This document shows positions 1 to 9,098 of a stretch of 64,000 nt of DNA, in pieces (the stretch's first letter is position 1; each line of letters opens with the position of its first letter). The notes below the pieces were generated by a model. It was not told where the DNA came from, ran no database searches, and saw only the letters and a list, made by a program, of their open reading frames with translations. Source of the DNA: UBA817 sp049889215 (GTDB lineage: Bacteria; Margulisbacteria; Marinamargulisbacteria; UBA817). The stretch is from contig JBMHDV010000005.1 in assembly GCA_049889215.1 (NCBI GenBank), positions 1-64,000 of the forward strand, written 5' to 3'. Position numbers and translations under genes: made by a program.

Positions 1-196
1 CACCGTCTCGTTTTAACCGAATCACCACATCTTCTGTGCCGTTAATTGGAACACCATCTCGGCCCAATACCAACTGCACTTGCAACCGAATATCGCCATC
101 CGTTAACGCCTGAATAGGCGTCACCATTGGCCCCAACACCAAAAGTGTCAGTGCGAGCACTTGCATAAACCAGTTTTTTAACCTGTTTTTTGGCAA
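1..196 (-). CDS. Exported protein of unknown function (N-terminal part only)
   Basis: An open frame begins at a TTG (194-196) and runs off the left edge, leaving 65 visible codons. The TTG lies just behind a purine-rich ribosome-binding stretch AAAGGGGGAAGG (minus strand, 199-210), which decides the start. The N-terminus has a basic segment (PKNRLKN) followed by a hydrophobic core (VLALTLLVLGPMV) and a small-residue end (IQA), a typical Sec signal peptide. The rest (DGDIRLQVQLVLGRDG, then a charged stretch) looks beta-rich. I do not recognise the family. It diverges from glpK. Confidence 0.6.
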   Translation of the reverse strand, partial: MPKNRLKNWFMQVLALTLLVLGPMVTPIQALTDGDIRLQVQLVLGRDGVPINGTEDVVIRLKRDG

Positions 197-307
197 AACC
201 TTCCCCCTTTAGGTACTACTAATTTATGCCCAGTTTAACGGGGTTTTAAACATAAAAACGATTATTTTATAGGATAAAAAACTATCGTATTTGAACAAGG
301 AATACGT

Positions 308-313
308 CATACT
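308..313 (+). promoter_or_regulatory. Possible -10 element for leaderless glpK mRNA
   Basis: CATACT lies 6 nt before the glpK ATG. No Shine-Dalgarno sequence is close to that ATG and the -35 region is weak. The rest of the 197-319 gap holds no gene that I can see. Confidence 0.35.
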
Positions 314-319
314 AAAAGC

Positions 320-1750
320 ATGGGAAAAATCTTAGCTATTGATAGTGGCACGACCAGCACACGGGTGATTGCATTTAATGACCAATTTGACATCGACCAT
401 ATCGAGCAAGCCGAATTGCCACTGTTCCACCCTCAACCCGATTGGGTGGAACAAGATCCAGGCACCATTTGGCAACTAACCAAACAATGCCTTGATGCAA
501 CCATCGGTACCATTGGCGTTCAAAACATTGATGCCATTGGTATTACCAACCAACGGGAAACCAGCATTGCCTGGCAAAAAAGCACCCATAAACCATTGGG
601 CCCGGCCATCAATTGGCAATGCCGTCGTACAGCCAACCGCTGCAACGAGCTTAAACCTCATTCTACAGCCATTAAACAAAAAACAGGCCTGCCATTGGAC
701 GCCTATTTTTCCGCCAGTAAATTTGAATGGCATAGTCAACACACGCCCAGTGTTAATGCGTTAATTGAACAAAACGACCTTTGCTTTGGCACTGTCGATG
801 CGTGGCTGTTATGGAACTTAACCAATGGAGAATCGTTTAAAACCGATGTTACCAATGCGTCTCGCACTATGCTGTTTAATATCCAAACTTTGGCTTACGA
901 TCCCGACCTATGCAATTTATTTGGGGTCCCGATGACGGCTCTGCCTCAAGTTGAACACAGCCATACCCATTTTGGCGATTACACGATAGATAATGTTCGG
1001 ATTCCAATCCAAGGCATGATCGGCGATCAACAAGCCGCCCTATATGCCCAATGTGGTCAAAATCAAGGGCAAATTAAAAACACGTATGGCACTGGCCTCT
1101 TTATGATGGCCAATACAGGGTCAAGCATTGTTCAAACCAACGATTTAATTTCAACCATTGCCATCGGCATGAATGGCCAAGTAGATTACGCTATCGAAGG
1201 AGCGGTTTTTACAGGAGGCTCATTGATTCAATGGCTACGCGATGGCTTGGGCATGATTCAATCGGCACCAGAAACACAAACCTTGGCAGAATCAGTACCA
1301 ACCAATGGCGGGGTAACCATCATTCCAGCCTTGACTGGATTGGGCGCACCCCACTGGAACCCGGACGCTAAAGGCATGATTATGGGACTTACACGTCAAA
1401 CAACCAAAGCCCATATTGCACGAGCGGCATTGGAGGCCATTGCATTGCAATCCAACGATATTATTGAGTTAATTCGTAAGGAATGCCCCAATATTGCATT
1501 TAATACCTTATTGGTGGATGGCGGTGCCAGTGCTAATGATTGGCTCATGCAATGCCAAGCGGATGTATCTCAACTCAATGTATCACGCCCACCGTCGGTG
1601 GAAGCAACCGCACTGGGTGCGGCTCTATGTGCGGCTAAGCATACCAACCCAAGCATCAATGCGACTAAAGGCGCGGGCGACACATTCATGCCAATGAGCA
1701 AACCTGATGCCCTTAAGAATCACTGGCGGATTGCGTTAGCAAATTTTTAA
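320..1750 (+). CDS. glpK: Glycerol kinase
   Basis: ATP-dependent phosphorylation of glycerol to sn-glycerol 3-phosphate in the cytoplasm. Visible FGGY-kinase signatures: phosphate-binding GTTSTR near residue 10, NQRET near 77, WQCRRT around residue 95, YGTGLFMMANTG around 255, LGAPHWNPDAKG around 340 and VDGGASANDWLMQ near 400. At 476 residues it is about 20 shorter than the common ~500-residue enzyme, missing mostly C-terminal tail. The substrate-to-product partner glpD lies 7 kb away on the other strand (9095-10660), separated by an accessory pair and the lipase/channel genes. The last 38 nt overlap the 3' end of the convergent accessory gene 1713-3575. Identification is secure. Confidence 0.95.
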   Translation: MGKILAIDSGTTSTRVIAFNDQFDIDHIEQAELPLFHPQPDWVEQDPGTIWQLTKQCLDATIGTIGVQNIDAIGITNQRETSIAWQKSTHKPLGPAINWQCRRTANRCNELKPHSTAIKQKTGLPLDAYFSASKFEWHSQHTPSVNALIEQNDLCFGTVDAWLLWNLTNGESFKTDVTNASRTMLFNIQTLAYDPDLCNLFGVPMTALPQVEHSHTHFGDYTIDNVRIPIQGMIGDQQAALYAQCGQNQGQIKNTYGTGLFMMANTGSSIVQTNDLISTIAIGMNGQVDYAIEGAVFTGGSLIQWLRDGLGMIQSAPETQTLAESVPTNGGVTIIPALTGLGAPHWNPDAKGMIMGLTRQTTKAHIARAALEAIALQSNDIIELIRKECPNIAFNTLLVDGGASANDWLMQCQADVSQLNVSRPPSVEATALGAALCAAKHTNPSINATKGAGDTFMPMSKPDALKNHWRIALANF

Positions 1751-3575
1751 TGTCTTCTTCTGTAAAATAGTCCTTAATAATTGCGGCAGCTTCTGTTCTA
1801 GTCTCATCATTCGGTGGTGCTTGCTGCAATGCCCTTAATTTATTTATGCTGGTGGGGCCATCTTTAATTACATGAATGGCCCGAACAACAGTCTGCCATC
1901 GGGCGTAAAGATTCGCAAAAAATAGAATCACCATTACACTCCCAGGAGTTACCAAATCAGAGTTAAGTTTATTTTTTTTCTTTGCACTCATAACAAACCC
2001 TCCTGTACCAAAGAACAACGCGCTTACAATCAAACCCACAGCAACTTGATATTGACGAATCTGAGACTGCAGCTCAGCGATGGGTTTTGAAATCATGGCT
2101 TGATATTCTCCATTTGATTTCTTTTTCAATGCTTCTACTTGTTTCGCTTGATGTCGACGTCTTCGCCTGATTTCTTGTTTATGTTGAGGTCGTGGTTGTT
2201 GTACTGAATAAGCGTAATTTAACTGTGGATCTTTATGTTGTTTAGAGTCTTGTCGCATATTCAGCATCGCTATTTTTACACTAGGGGTATTTGATTGTTT
2301 TTCATCTATAACTTTACTTAATAATGTTTTTAATAAGCCAAGTGCCGATGAGTCTATCTTCTGCTTTTTATTAAACAAATTGGCGTTCACTTGATCAAAG
2401 AATTGAATAACATTATTTATTTTACAATTAACCAGTTGCGCTTCTAACATCTGATAATCATTAATCAACACATTCTCAATACTGAACGAGTGCTGGCTAA
2501 AATCAACTTTTGCCTGCCTAAAGTACCTAGCTATTGTGAGGACATCATTTTTATTAATGATTGGGCCTAATTCTCTAACAAATGCCATCAGTTCTTGCTT
2601 CAGTTGCTTAAACGTCTCTTTTTGATACTGTGGGACTCCAGAATTTTGTTCAATTATTGACAAAATCTCACGAGTTTTTTCTTCCACCTGTTTTTTTATA
2701 CGACTGAATTCTTCCTCCCTTTTTTTCTTATTCTTAGTAAATTTAAAGTGAGAAAAAACCATGCTTCGGTTAAAAAAATAACCTAAAAAATCAGCAATCT
2801 CCGTTTCAATCAACCCCAAACCATTTTGAGAAAATTCGCTTTCGTTTTGAATAAACTCACCTTCATTTCGTTTAAATTGATTTATCTTTAACTGGGGTTT
2901 ATTTAATAAAAAAAATTGCCTCGCATCAATCAAATCTTTATTTTCCATCGCCCGCTCAAGACGAGCTAGAACATCAAAATACGTCCCATTTGTATTTAAT
3001 ATTTCTGGAATTTGATGATAAGCAATGGGTTTATAGTGGGTCGCTTCCAACCAAAGTTTGAATGCATTAGAAAATGTAACCAAACACGCATCAACAGTAT
3101 CACCATCTTTGTTATAACTAACTTTGAACGCTAAGGATTCGGCCCAATTTCGCCCCATGGAATCAACATCATATGGCGCTTTCGAAATAAAAGCATTATA
3201 ATCCAAACTCAAATTAAGCGACGTATCGCGCATCTTAACGGGTAGGTGTTTGGTATTATCTCCATTAAAAACATTCTCCGTATTATCACTCTTCGATATG
3301 GCCAACACATCCAAATCATGCATGTTTTCAAGCTCATTCAAAGATCTTTTTTTTAAAAAGCTGCCATAAATAAAACACCAGCGCTTTGGGGCACTCTTCA
3401 AGGCATCTTTTAAGGCGGACACCTGTAAGAGTTCATCAATAAAATCATTTGTTATTTGATCTAGCTGAATCCACCCTGCTGGAAGCTTAAAAATGGGCTT
3501 AGTTAAGCGGCTATTGGGGTGGTTTAATGCAACAACTTTTCTCATCAATGATGTTTTACCATCAATCGCCAGCAT
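1713..3575 (-). CDS. Orphan 620-residue protein with nucleotidyltransferase-like N-terminus and C-terminal membrane helices
   Basis: No whole-length family recognised. Residues 66-92 read CFIYGSF, then about 15 residues, then HDLDVLAI; this G-S...D-x-D layout (G71, S72, D87, D89) with a later strand VDACLVT (D162) fits the polymerase-beta-type nucleotidyltransferase fold. The middle is helical and highly charged (KKKREEE, coiled-coil-like, about 280-330). Near the C-terminus a basic patch (RRRRRH) is followed by two hydrophobic segments (about 515-535 and 550-570), so it may be membrane-attached. It follows the MORN gene by 24 nt and is probably co-transcribed with it. Its stop codon lies inside the end of glpK. 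Base composition is visibly more A/T-rich than the neighbouring core genes. The start has no clear ribosome-binding site; Met11 is an alternative. Confidence 0.6.
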   Translation of the reverse strand: MLAIDGKTSLMRKVVALNHPNSRLTKPIFKLPAGWIQLDQITNDFIDELLQVSALKDALKSAPKRWCFIYGSFLKKRSLNELENMHDLDVLAISKSDNTENVFNGDNTKHLPVKMRDTSLNLSLDYNAFISKAPYDVDSMGRNWAESLAFKVSYNKDGDTVDACLVTFSNAFKLWLEATHYKPIAYHQIPEILNTNGTYFDVLARLERAMENKDLIDARQFFLLNKPQLKINQFKRNEGEFIQNESEFSQNGLGLIETEIADFLGYFFNRSMVFSHFKFTKNKKKREEEFSRIKKQVEEKTREILSIIEQNSGVPQYQKETFKQLKQELMAFVRELGPIINKNDVLTIARYFRQAKVDFSQHSFSIENVLINDYQMLEAQLVNCKINNVIQFFDQVNANLFNKKQKIDSSALGLLKTLLSKVIDEKQSNTPSVKIAMLNMRQDSKQHKDPQLNYAYSVQQPRPQHKQEIRRRRRHQAKQVEALKKKSNGEYQAMISKPIAELQSQIRQYQVAVGLIVSALFFGTGGFVMSAKKKNKLNSDLVTPGSVMVILFFANLYARWQTVVRAIHVIKDGPTSINKLRALQQAPPNDETRTEAAAIIKDYFTEEDIKNLLTQSASDS

Positions 3576-3599
3576 TTTAAATGATTTTCGGGCCTCGAA

Positions 3600-6500
3600 T
3601 TAAGACCCTTTAGATTTGCCGGCTGCGCTAAATTGCCTTGGAGCATACAGACTCTCCCCTTCCTCTGAAAATAAATGAGTTAATCTCAGCCAAAGCTTAT
3701 TTAATTCTGCATCACTTTTCATGTGAATATACCTTGCATCCGGAATGATATTGGCAACATAATAACTTTGATGACCTGATTTATCAGGTCTAACTTCCGA
3801 TTTATTTTCATAAATCCAATCAATTAAATTATTTTTCATTTCATCGTTTACATTTGTTATCGGTAGATAACCCCTTTCTTGAAAAATCGCATATATTATA
3901 ACTAAGTCTTCGCTCAATTGATGCTTAAAACGATTCTCAGAACGGCTTAAATGTTGTCGTTGCTTGTCAGTGTGGCCTGTCGACCTTATAAACCGTCGAC
4001 CATTTTTCTTGAGGTCTTCGTCGTCATTACAGCTAAATACACCATCTTGTATACGGCAACCCAACACCTTGGCTAAATCTTCATTATCAACATCAATTTC
4101 AAACCCAAAAACTTCATCATACCTTCGTTGTAACTCTTCATTTCTAGTCGCTTTATATTCTGCCGAACTACTCACTGATTGCCTTGCCGATGAGTAACTA
4201 GTAAATACGGTCTGCATTGTTGCAACAGATGCTGTACCACACTGCTCTAACTGTGCGGCTTCATTAATTAACGTATAGGCGCGTTCCAAACGATCCTTTT
4301 CCAGCGGATTGTCTAACTCATCAAGGCGCTGCCTTAAAAACGATATTACATTACCACTTGTTTTTTTTCTTATCGAATCACAATAAACAGCGAATGTTAA
4401 ACTTAAATACTTAACTATGTTTTGGAGCAAGTTAGTACTTATGTCGTTTGCTATTAATATACTTAATTTTCCTTTATTGGTTTCAAATGCTTTTAATTTC
4501 AGGTTTATTGTTTCTTGAATTGATATTACGTCACTATATTCACCATCAACTAAATAGCTATTTAAATCGCCTTGTAATGTCTCAATCTCTAATGCCAAGT
4601 TTTCCAAATCACGAAATTGAATCGATACCGCACGTACTTGTTTATTATATTTTTGCTTGAAATTAGCCATATTTCCTAATAGTTTCTCACCTGTTTCACC
4701 CATCAATTTCCCTAAGCCATACCTTTCGTGTCTGTATGGCTCATTTTTATTTAAAGGAAATCGTTTTAGCAAATCAGCAACTAATTCTAGGTCTGGATTA
4801 AACATACTGTCTGAGGTTTTAAATTGGAGGCCTTCCATCCCTTTCCAACGAGTTTTCAAATTAGCTGAAATAAGCTCTAACGAATGTTTTTTTAAAAATT
4901 TTGTTAATTGTCTGCTTTGATCAATACAAAAATCATTTAAATCATTACATAACTGAATTTTAGTATCCTCAAAATTCTGTGCTGTTAAATCAAACTCAAT
5001 CTCTTTTGATTTTAACTGAAACCCATCTAAACAGGCATGGTGAGTTTCACCATTTATTGGCCACTCATATATTTCTCCTTCAAAAATATTCTTCGTTAAA
5101 CATACCCTGGTGTTCTCTTCATCAACTGTAACGGTTATCAGTTTTTTTATACTTGGATATTTTTCTAGAGTTTCGTCCACAGCATTTTTTATTTCACTAA
5201 TTTTACGCATTCTTTCTTGTGCTTGGTACCGATTGCAAATTACACGACCAACAACGGGTAAAGCCACAGCCGTTATAGCGAATGTAACGGGTAAAAAACC
5301 ACTTGTCTGGTACGAAGCGTTTGTGCCAGACGGATATTCTTCAACGAGTTGATCGTTTTCGAATCTACCCACTTTTGTTGATCCATGTGAATAAACCATT
5401 CGTCCCTGGCCATGCTTTAGCCCATCTTTCAACTCACCTTCATACCTATCGCCATTTTTGTAATGGTACGTTCCATTACCATGCCTTTCCCCATCTTTCC
5501 ACTCACCTACATACCTAGCGCCATTTTTGTAATAGTACGTTCCATAACCATACATTTCTCCATCTTTCCACTCACCTTCATACCTACTGCCATCATTGAA
5601 ATAGTACGTTCCATTACCATGCTGTTTATCATCTTTAAACTCACCTTCATACTGTTTAGTTCCATTGTTATAATAAGAAATTCCCTGGCCATGCAGATTC
5701 CCATTTTTAAATTCACCTTCATAGTAACTAATTTCACTTGCGGAATTGCTCGGGAAAAACATTTTTCCCTGGCCATGCTTTAGCCCATCTTTCCACTCAC
5801 CTTCATACCTATCGCCATTTTTGTAATGGTACGTTCCACTACCATGCCTTTCCCCATCTTTCAACTCACCTTCATACCTAGCGCCACTTTTGTAATAGTA
5901 CGTTCCATAACCATATATTTCGCTATCTTTCCACTCACCTTCATACTGTTTAGTTCCATTGTTATAATAAGAAATTCCCTGGCCATGTTTTTTCCCACCT
6001 TTAAATTCACCTTCATACCTATTGCCATCTGTGTAATAGTACGTTCCATAACCATGCTGCTGCCCATCTTTCCACTCACCTTCATACCTACTGCCATCAT
6101 TGAAATAGTACGTTCCATTACCATGCCTTTCCCCATCTTTCCACTCACCTTCATACTTATTGCCATCTGTGTAATAGTATGTTCCATAACCATGCTGCTG
6201 CCCATCTTTCCACTCACCTTCGTAAAGTAAATCTCCAGAGGCATTATAATATTTTCCACGTACCGCCTTACCCCCAATGACTGTACCAACAAATCGCCCC
6301 CCATCATCATTGTTAATCTCTGTCTCCAAATCATCAGGCACAGGTAAGGATGTAGCTATGCTTACAGGTGCAGCAGGAGCTAAAGAATAAAGTGACGCCT
6401 CTAGCCTTAACCGGGTATCAGGATTTGTTGTTGATATTGCAACTTGATTTTCATCCTCATTTAGAAGGGTTGAATCAATAATACCACCCATGTATAACGT

Positions 6501-6653
6501 TTGATATGGATCTATCGCTACGCTCAAATCATGCTGAGGATTACCCCCTCGCCGATTCATCCCATTTGGTGTTGCCTGTACGGGTCGTGAAAAAGCCGGG
6601 GCTGACACACTTAACACCGCAACTAAACCATTCAACATTCTACCTAATCCCAT
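3600..6653 (-). CDS. Large MORN-repeat protein with signal-like N-terminus
   Basis: 1017 residues. A hydrophobic N-terminus (LNGLVAVLSVSAPAFS) resembles a signal peptide. Residues about 140-431 hold twelve MORN repeats of 23 residues (pattern YEGEWKDGxxHGxGTYYYxDG) plus a degenerate thirteenth. A probable membrane segment (LPVTFAITAVALPVVGRVI) follows near residue 455, then about 540 residues of mostly helical sequence of unknown family. MORN repeats usually bind membranes or proteins and are common in eukaryotes and in bacteria that live with them. A GGAAG lies 8 nt before the start ATG. It is probably the first gene of a two-gene unit with the nucleotidyltransferase-like protein, inserted between glpK and the ygjP-glpD group. 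Function is unknown; a surface or host-contact role is only a guess. Confidence 0.75.
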   Translation of the reverse strand: MGLGRMLNGLVAVLSVSAPAFSRPVQATPNGMNRRGGNPQHDLSVAIDPYQTLYMGGIIDSTLLNEDENQVAISTTNPDTRLRLEASLYSLAPAAPVSIATSLPVPDDLETEINNDDGGRFVGTVIGGKAVRGKYYNASGDLLYEGEWKDGQQHGYGTYYYTDGNKYEGEWKDGERHGNGTYYFNDGSRYEGEWKDGQQHGYGTYYYTDGNRYEGEFKGGKKHGQGISYYNNGTKQYEGEWKDSEIYGYGTYYYKSGARYEGELKDGERHGSGTYHYKNGDRYEGEWKDGLKHGQGKMFFPSNSASEISYYEGEFKNGNLHGQGISYYNNGTKQYEGEFKDDKQHGNGTYYFNDGSRYEGEWKDGEMYGYGTYYYKNGARYVGEWKDGERHGNGTYHYKNGDRYEGELKDGLKHGQGRMVYSHGSTKVGRFENDQLVEEYPSGTNASYQTSGFLPVTFAITAVALPVVGRVICNRYQAQERMRKISEIKNAVDETLEKYPSIKKLITVTVDEENTRVCLTKNIFEGEIYEWPINGETHHACLDGFQLKSKEIEFDLTAQNFEDTKIQLCNDLNDFCIDQSRQLTKFLKKHSLELISANLKTRWKGMEGLQFKTSDSMFNPDLELVADLLKRFPLNKNEPYRHERYGLGKLMGETGEKLLGNMANFKQKYNKQVRAVSIQFRDLENLALEIETLQGDLNSYLVDGEYSDVISIQETINLKLKAFETNKGKLSILIANDISTNLLQNIVKYLSLTFAVYCDSIRKKTSGNVISFLRQRLDELDNPLEKDRLERAYTLINEAAQLEQCGTASVATMQTVFTSYSSARQSVSSSAEYKATRNEELQRRYDEVFGFEIDVDNEDLAKVLGCRIQDGVFSCNDDEDLKKNGRRFIRSTGHTDKQRQHLSRSENRFKHQLSEDLVIIYAIFQERGYLPITNVNDEMKNNLIDWIYENKSEVRPDKSGHQSYYVANIIPDARYIHMKSDAELNKLWLRLTHLFSEEGESLYAPRQFSAAGKSKGS
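5370..6232 (-). repeat. Tandem 69-bp MORN-coding repeats
   Basis: About twelve units with a 69-nt period, several nearly identical at DNA level (for example the recurring ccatctttccactcacctt on the plus strand). A block of several units appears twice: each copy contains the unit encoding GISYYNNGTKQ, at about 5650 and 5960. High identity means recent expansion and likely copy-number change between strains. The repeats also keep other frames open, producing long false ORFs. Confidence 0.8.
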
Positions 6654-6734
6654 CTTTCATCTTCCATCACATGCATAAATTATTGTAAAATTGCCCAATT
6701 AAAAGGGACATTATTTATTATCGTCATCATAACA

Positions 6735-6760
6735 CGTTAATTTTATTAAAATAATTAACG
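6735..6760. repeat. Inverted repeat between ygjP and the MORN gene
   Basis: Arms CGTTAATT (6735-6742) and AATTAACG (6753-6760) flank a 10-nt A/T loop and overlap the ygjP stop codon. It could be a weak terminator, but no clear U-run follows. Nothing else is evident in 6654-6754. Confidence 0.3.
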
Positions 6761-7417
6761 CTTAGTCAATAATGCCGCCTGATGCTCTTTAAGCCACTTT
6801 TTGGCTGATTTTGTATGATCGGTGTATTTGGCGACCAGGGCCCAAAAGTCGCGTGAGTGGTCAAAATAAACCAAATGGGCGCATTCATGAATCATCACGT
6901 AATCACTTACCCAGTCTGGGGTTTGAATCAGGGCCTCATTCAGTGTAATGGTGGTGTTGTGGTGGCAAGTGCCCCAACAAGATGTCATCCGTCGAATTCG
7001 AATCTTTTTGGTTGTTAGGCCCATCATTTCGGCAATGTCCAAGCAACGTTCAGGCAAATACAACTTGGCATGGGTTTGAATAAAACTGGCCTTGGTTAGC
7101 CCTTGGGCCAAATGGATGGTGCCAGCCCCAAATACCGTCGCTAGCTCAGTTGTCTGTTTGATTTCAACCAGCTGACCACGGTACATCAATTGATTGGGGT
7201 CTTGCCAACTGGCCAAACGTTCTTGGGTTTGCTTTGCTTTTTGTTGATGTTTTTTTATCCACGATTGATGATCCCTCACCAAATCTGCCACCACCGATTC
7301 CGATGGATTTAAGGGTGTTTTAACAATAACTTCACCTTGATCCCCAATCTGGAGGGCATACCGTGTGCGTCGCGCATTGGGTTTAACGATGATATTTTCT
7401 AGCATAGTAACATCCAC
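6755..7417 (-). CDS. YgjP/DUF45-type zinc metallopeptidase
   Basis: About 220 residues, the usual size for the YgjP-like (DUF45, M48-related) family. The hallmark block is present: RIRRMTSCWGTCHHNT, then LNEALIQTPDWVSDYVMIH, then the zinc motif HECAH followed by DHSRDFW. E. coli YgjP is reported to act on UTP; the physiological substrate here is unknown. The start is GTG at 7417, with TATAAT (7426-7431) 8 nt upstream; ATG at 7405 is an alternative that removes four residues. It follows the K+ channel gene by 26 nt on the same strand and may be transcribed with it or from its own promoter. Confidence 0.85.
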   Translation of the reverse strand: MDVTMLENIIVKPNARRTRYALQIGDQGEVIVKTPLNPSESVVADLVRDHQSWIKKHQQKAKQTQERLASWQDPNQLMYRGQLVEIKQTTELATVFGAGTIHLAQGLTKASFIQTHAKLYLPERCLDIAEMMGLTTKKIRIRRMTSCWGTCHHNTTITLNEALIQTPDWVSDYVMIHECAHLVYFDHSRDFWALVAKYTDHTKSAKKWLKEHQAALLTKR

Positions 7418-7443
7418 ATATCGTTATTATACTAAAAAACATT

Positions 7444-8208
7444 TCACCGATCTTTAATTGACGGCGTGTCGTTGTATTTTTGGCACATCTCACATACATG
7501 CGGCTTCTTGTTGGTCGCCATCGATGCGGAAACAAAGCCTGTGGGTACCACAATAATGCTGTAACCCAATACCATAATCAATGTTGCAATGGCTTGCCCC
7601 AAATCGGTCATTGGCGAAATATCGCCATACCCTACCGTGGTTAGGGTTACAATGGCCCAATACACACTTTTCGGAATACTAGTAAACCCGTTGGCCTCCC
7701 CTTCCACCACATACATAATCGAACCTAAAATGACTGAAATGGTTAGCACCGTTGAAATAAAAAGTACAATCTTACGAAAACTTTGCCGAATGCTTCGCAT
7801 CAATACCCTTGATTCTTCGATGTATTGTACAAACTTTAAAATTCGAAACACACGCAATACCCGTAAAATGCGCACCACTGTTAAGTAATGCGTGCCCGGA
7901 AAAAACAAACCAATGTAAGTTGGTAGTACCGACAATATGTCCACAACCCCAAAAAAACTACCCACATACCGCTTGGGTGCTGGCGAACACATCAACCGTA
8001 AGCCAAATTCAATGGTAAATAATACCGTTAAGGTCCATTCAATTAGCGTCAATGCCGTGGCATATTGGGCCCGGATGGCTTGCACACTGTCGAGCATCAC
8101 AGCAATAACACTGCAAATAATCGCAATGATTAAGCCAACATCAAACCACTTTCCTGCTGGTGTATCGGCTTCAAAAATGATCACATACAAGCGTCGTTTC
8201 AAACTCAT
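7444..8208 (-). CDS. Voltage-gated-type potassium channel
   Basis: 254 residues with the six-helix Kv layout: S1 about 22-42, an arginine-rich S4 (RILRVLRVFRILKF, 113-126), S5, and a pore with the selectivity filter TVGYGD (191-196) before S6. It should move K+ across the inner membrane. The short cytoplasmic tail carries a CEMC pair that could bind metal. ATG overlaps the stop of the upstream lipase gene by 4 nt, so the two are translationally coupled. The close match of S4 and filter makes the family assignment firm; gating is not predictable. Confidence 0.9.
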   Translation of the reverse strand: MSLKRRLYVIIFEADTPAGKWFDVGLIIAIICSVIAVMLDSVQAIRAQYATALTLIEWTLTVLFTIEFGLRLMCSPAPKRYVGSFFGVVDILSVLPTYIGLFFPGTHYLTVVRILRVLRVFRILKFVQYIEESRVLMRSIRQSFRKIVLFISTVLTISVILGSIMYVVEGEANGFTSIPKSVYWAIVTLTTVGYGDISPMTDLGQAIATLIMVLGYSIIVVPTGFVSASMATNKKPHVCEMCQKYNDTPSIKDR

Positions 8209-9098
8209 AACTTGGCTAAAAACCCTTCAATTTGAGTCAGTACTTTTGCGTCATCAATGTCGTCTTCTACCTTATGATGAGCACCCGCAAGCACCACATG
8301 CTCAACTGGCAATTGGTTGTCCTCACGCTTTTTTAAGCAACCCAACAATGCCTTTCCACCATTCGATAACGGGTCCTTTGATCCTGTTAGCACCAATAAC
8401 CGCTGCTGGTAACTAAGCACCCCGTCCATCATCCCGCGCAACAACTGGGTTAAGGTGTAAAAATACCCCCAACTGCTTACATTGCCACACATTGCATCTG
8501 CCATGTAATGCTTTAATACCGCTGGGTTTCGTGACACCCAATCGTAATCTGATGTTCGTGGTTTAATTGCCCAAATCAATGGTGCAAACGTAATAACATG
8601 GGCCAATAATGCTGGCGATAACGCATTGGTGAACAATAAAAAAAACCGCAATGCCGCTGATTTTAAGGCCAATCGCCACTGCGGCTCATAAGTACTACCC
8701 GTTAGAATCACCCCAGCTGTTGGCGGCAGATGGTTGATAGCACTCATCACCACAAACGCGCCCATGCTATGGCCATACGCCACCACGGGTTGATTTGAAT
8801 ATTGCTGGTTAATCCAACGTCTTGCCACGCCTGCCACTTCCAGTAAAACCGCTTTACCATTGTTTGGTAATGCATCACGTCGGCAATGGCGATGCACGGT
8901 GTAACCAGCCCCTGCATGATCATGGGCCACCACTGCCCACCCCATGGCCGTTAACTTTGTGGCCCAGGCATGATACATACCTGAATGCTCCATCATGCCA
9001 TGAAATAAATGAATCACACCCAGCACCGTGGGCGGGCGCCATTCACGAATAAACACAAAGCCGTGATCGTAGTGCACCACATGGGTTTTAAATATCAT
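8205..9098 (-). CDS. Alpha/beta hydrolase, monoacylglycerol lipase-like (Hydrolase_4)
   Basis: 297 residues. Visible elements: oxyanion region HLFHGMMEHSG near residue 32, nucleophile elbow GHSMGA around 110, acid in LTGSKDP around 240 and catalytic histidine in GAHHKVEDD around 272. This set and the length fit the serine monoacylglycerol lipase/lysophospholipase group, which releases glycerol or glycerophospho-compounds from lipids. It sits between glpD (4-nt overlap with the glpD stop) and the K+ channel (4-nt overlap), so a role in feeding glycerol to GlpK and GlpD is a reasonable inference. Substrate not proven. Confidence 0.85.
   Translation of the reverse strand: MIFKTHVVHYDHGFVFIREWRPPTVLGVIHLFHGMMEHSGMYHAWATKLTAMGWAVVAHDHAGAGYTVHRHCRRDALPNNGKAVLLEVAGVARRWINQQYSNQPVVAYGHSMGAFVVMSAINHLPPTAGVILTGSTYEPQWRLALKSAALRFFLLFTNALSPALLAHVITFAPLIWAIKPRTSDYDWVSRNPAVLKHYMADAMCGNVSSWGYFYTLTQLLRGMMDGVLSYQQRLLVLTGSKDPLSNGGKALLGCLKKREDNQLPVEHVVLAGAHHKVEDDIDDAKVLTQIEGFLAKL

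Noticed and set aside
5370..6232. Regular direct repeats as a CRISPR array
   Set aside because: No unique spacers between repeats; the period is 69 nt of coding MORN units. The 87-bp and 60-bp repeats are likewise coding.
5507..6334. Long open frames on the same and opposite strand across the MORN repeats
   Set aside because: They arise because the 69-bp repeat is a multiple of three, so any frame free of stops in one unit stays open; they lack starts with ribosome-binding sites.
1690..6790. Possible similarity of the glpK 3' end (cctgatgcccttaag) to the ygjP 3' region (cctgatgctctttaag), as a third gene-end duplication
   Set aside because: The match is short and breaks down within about 20 bp; likely chance.
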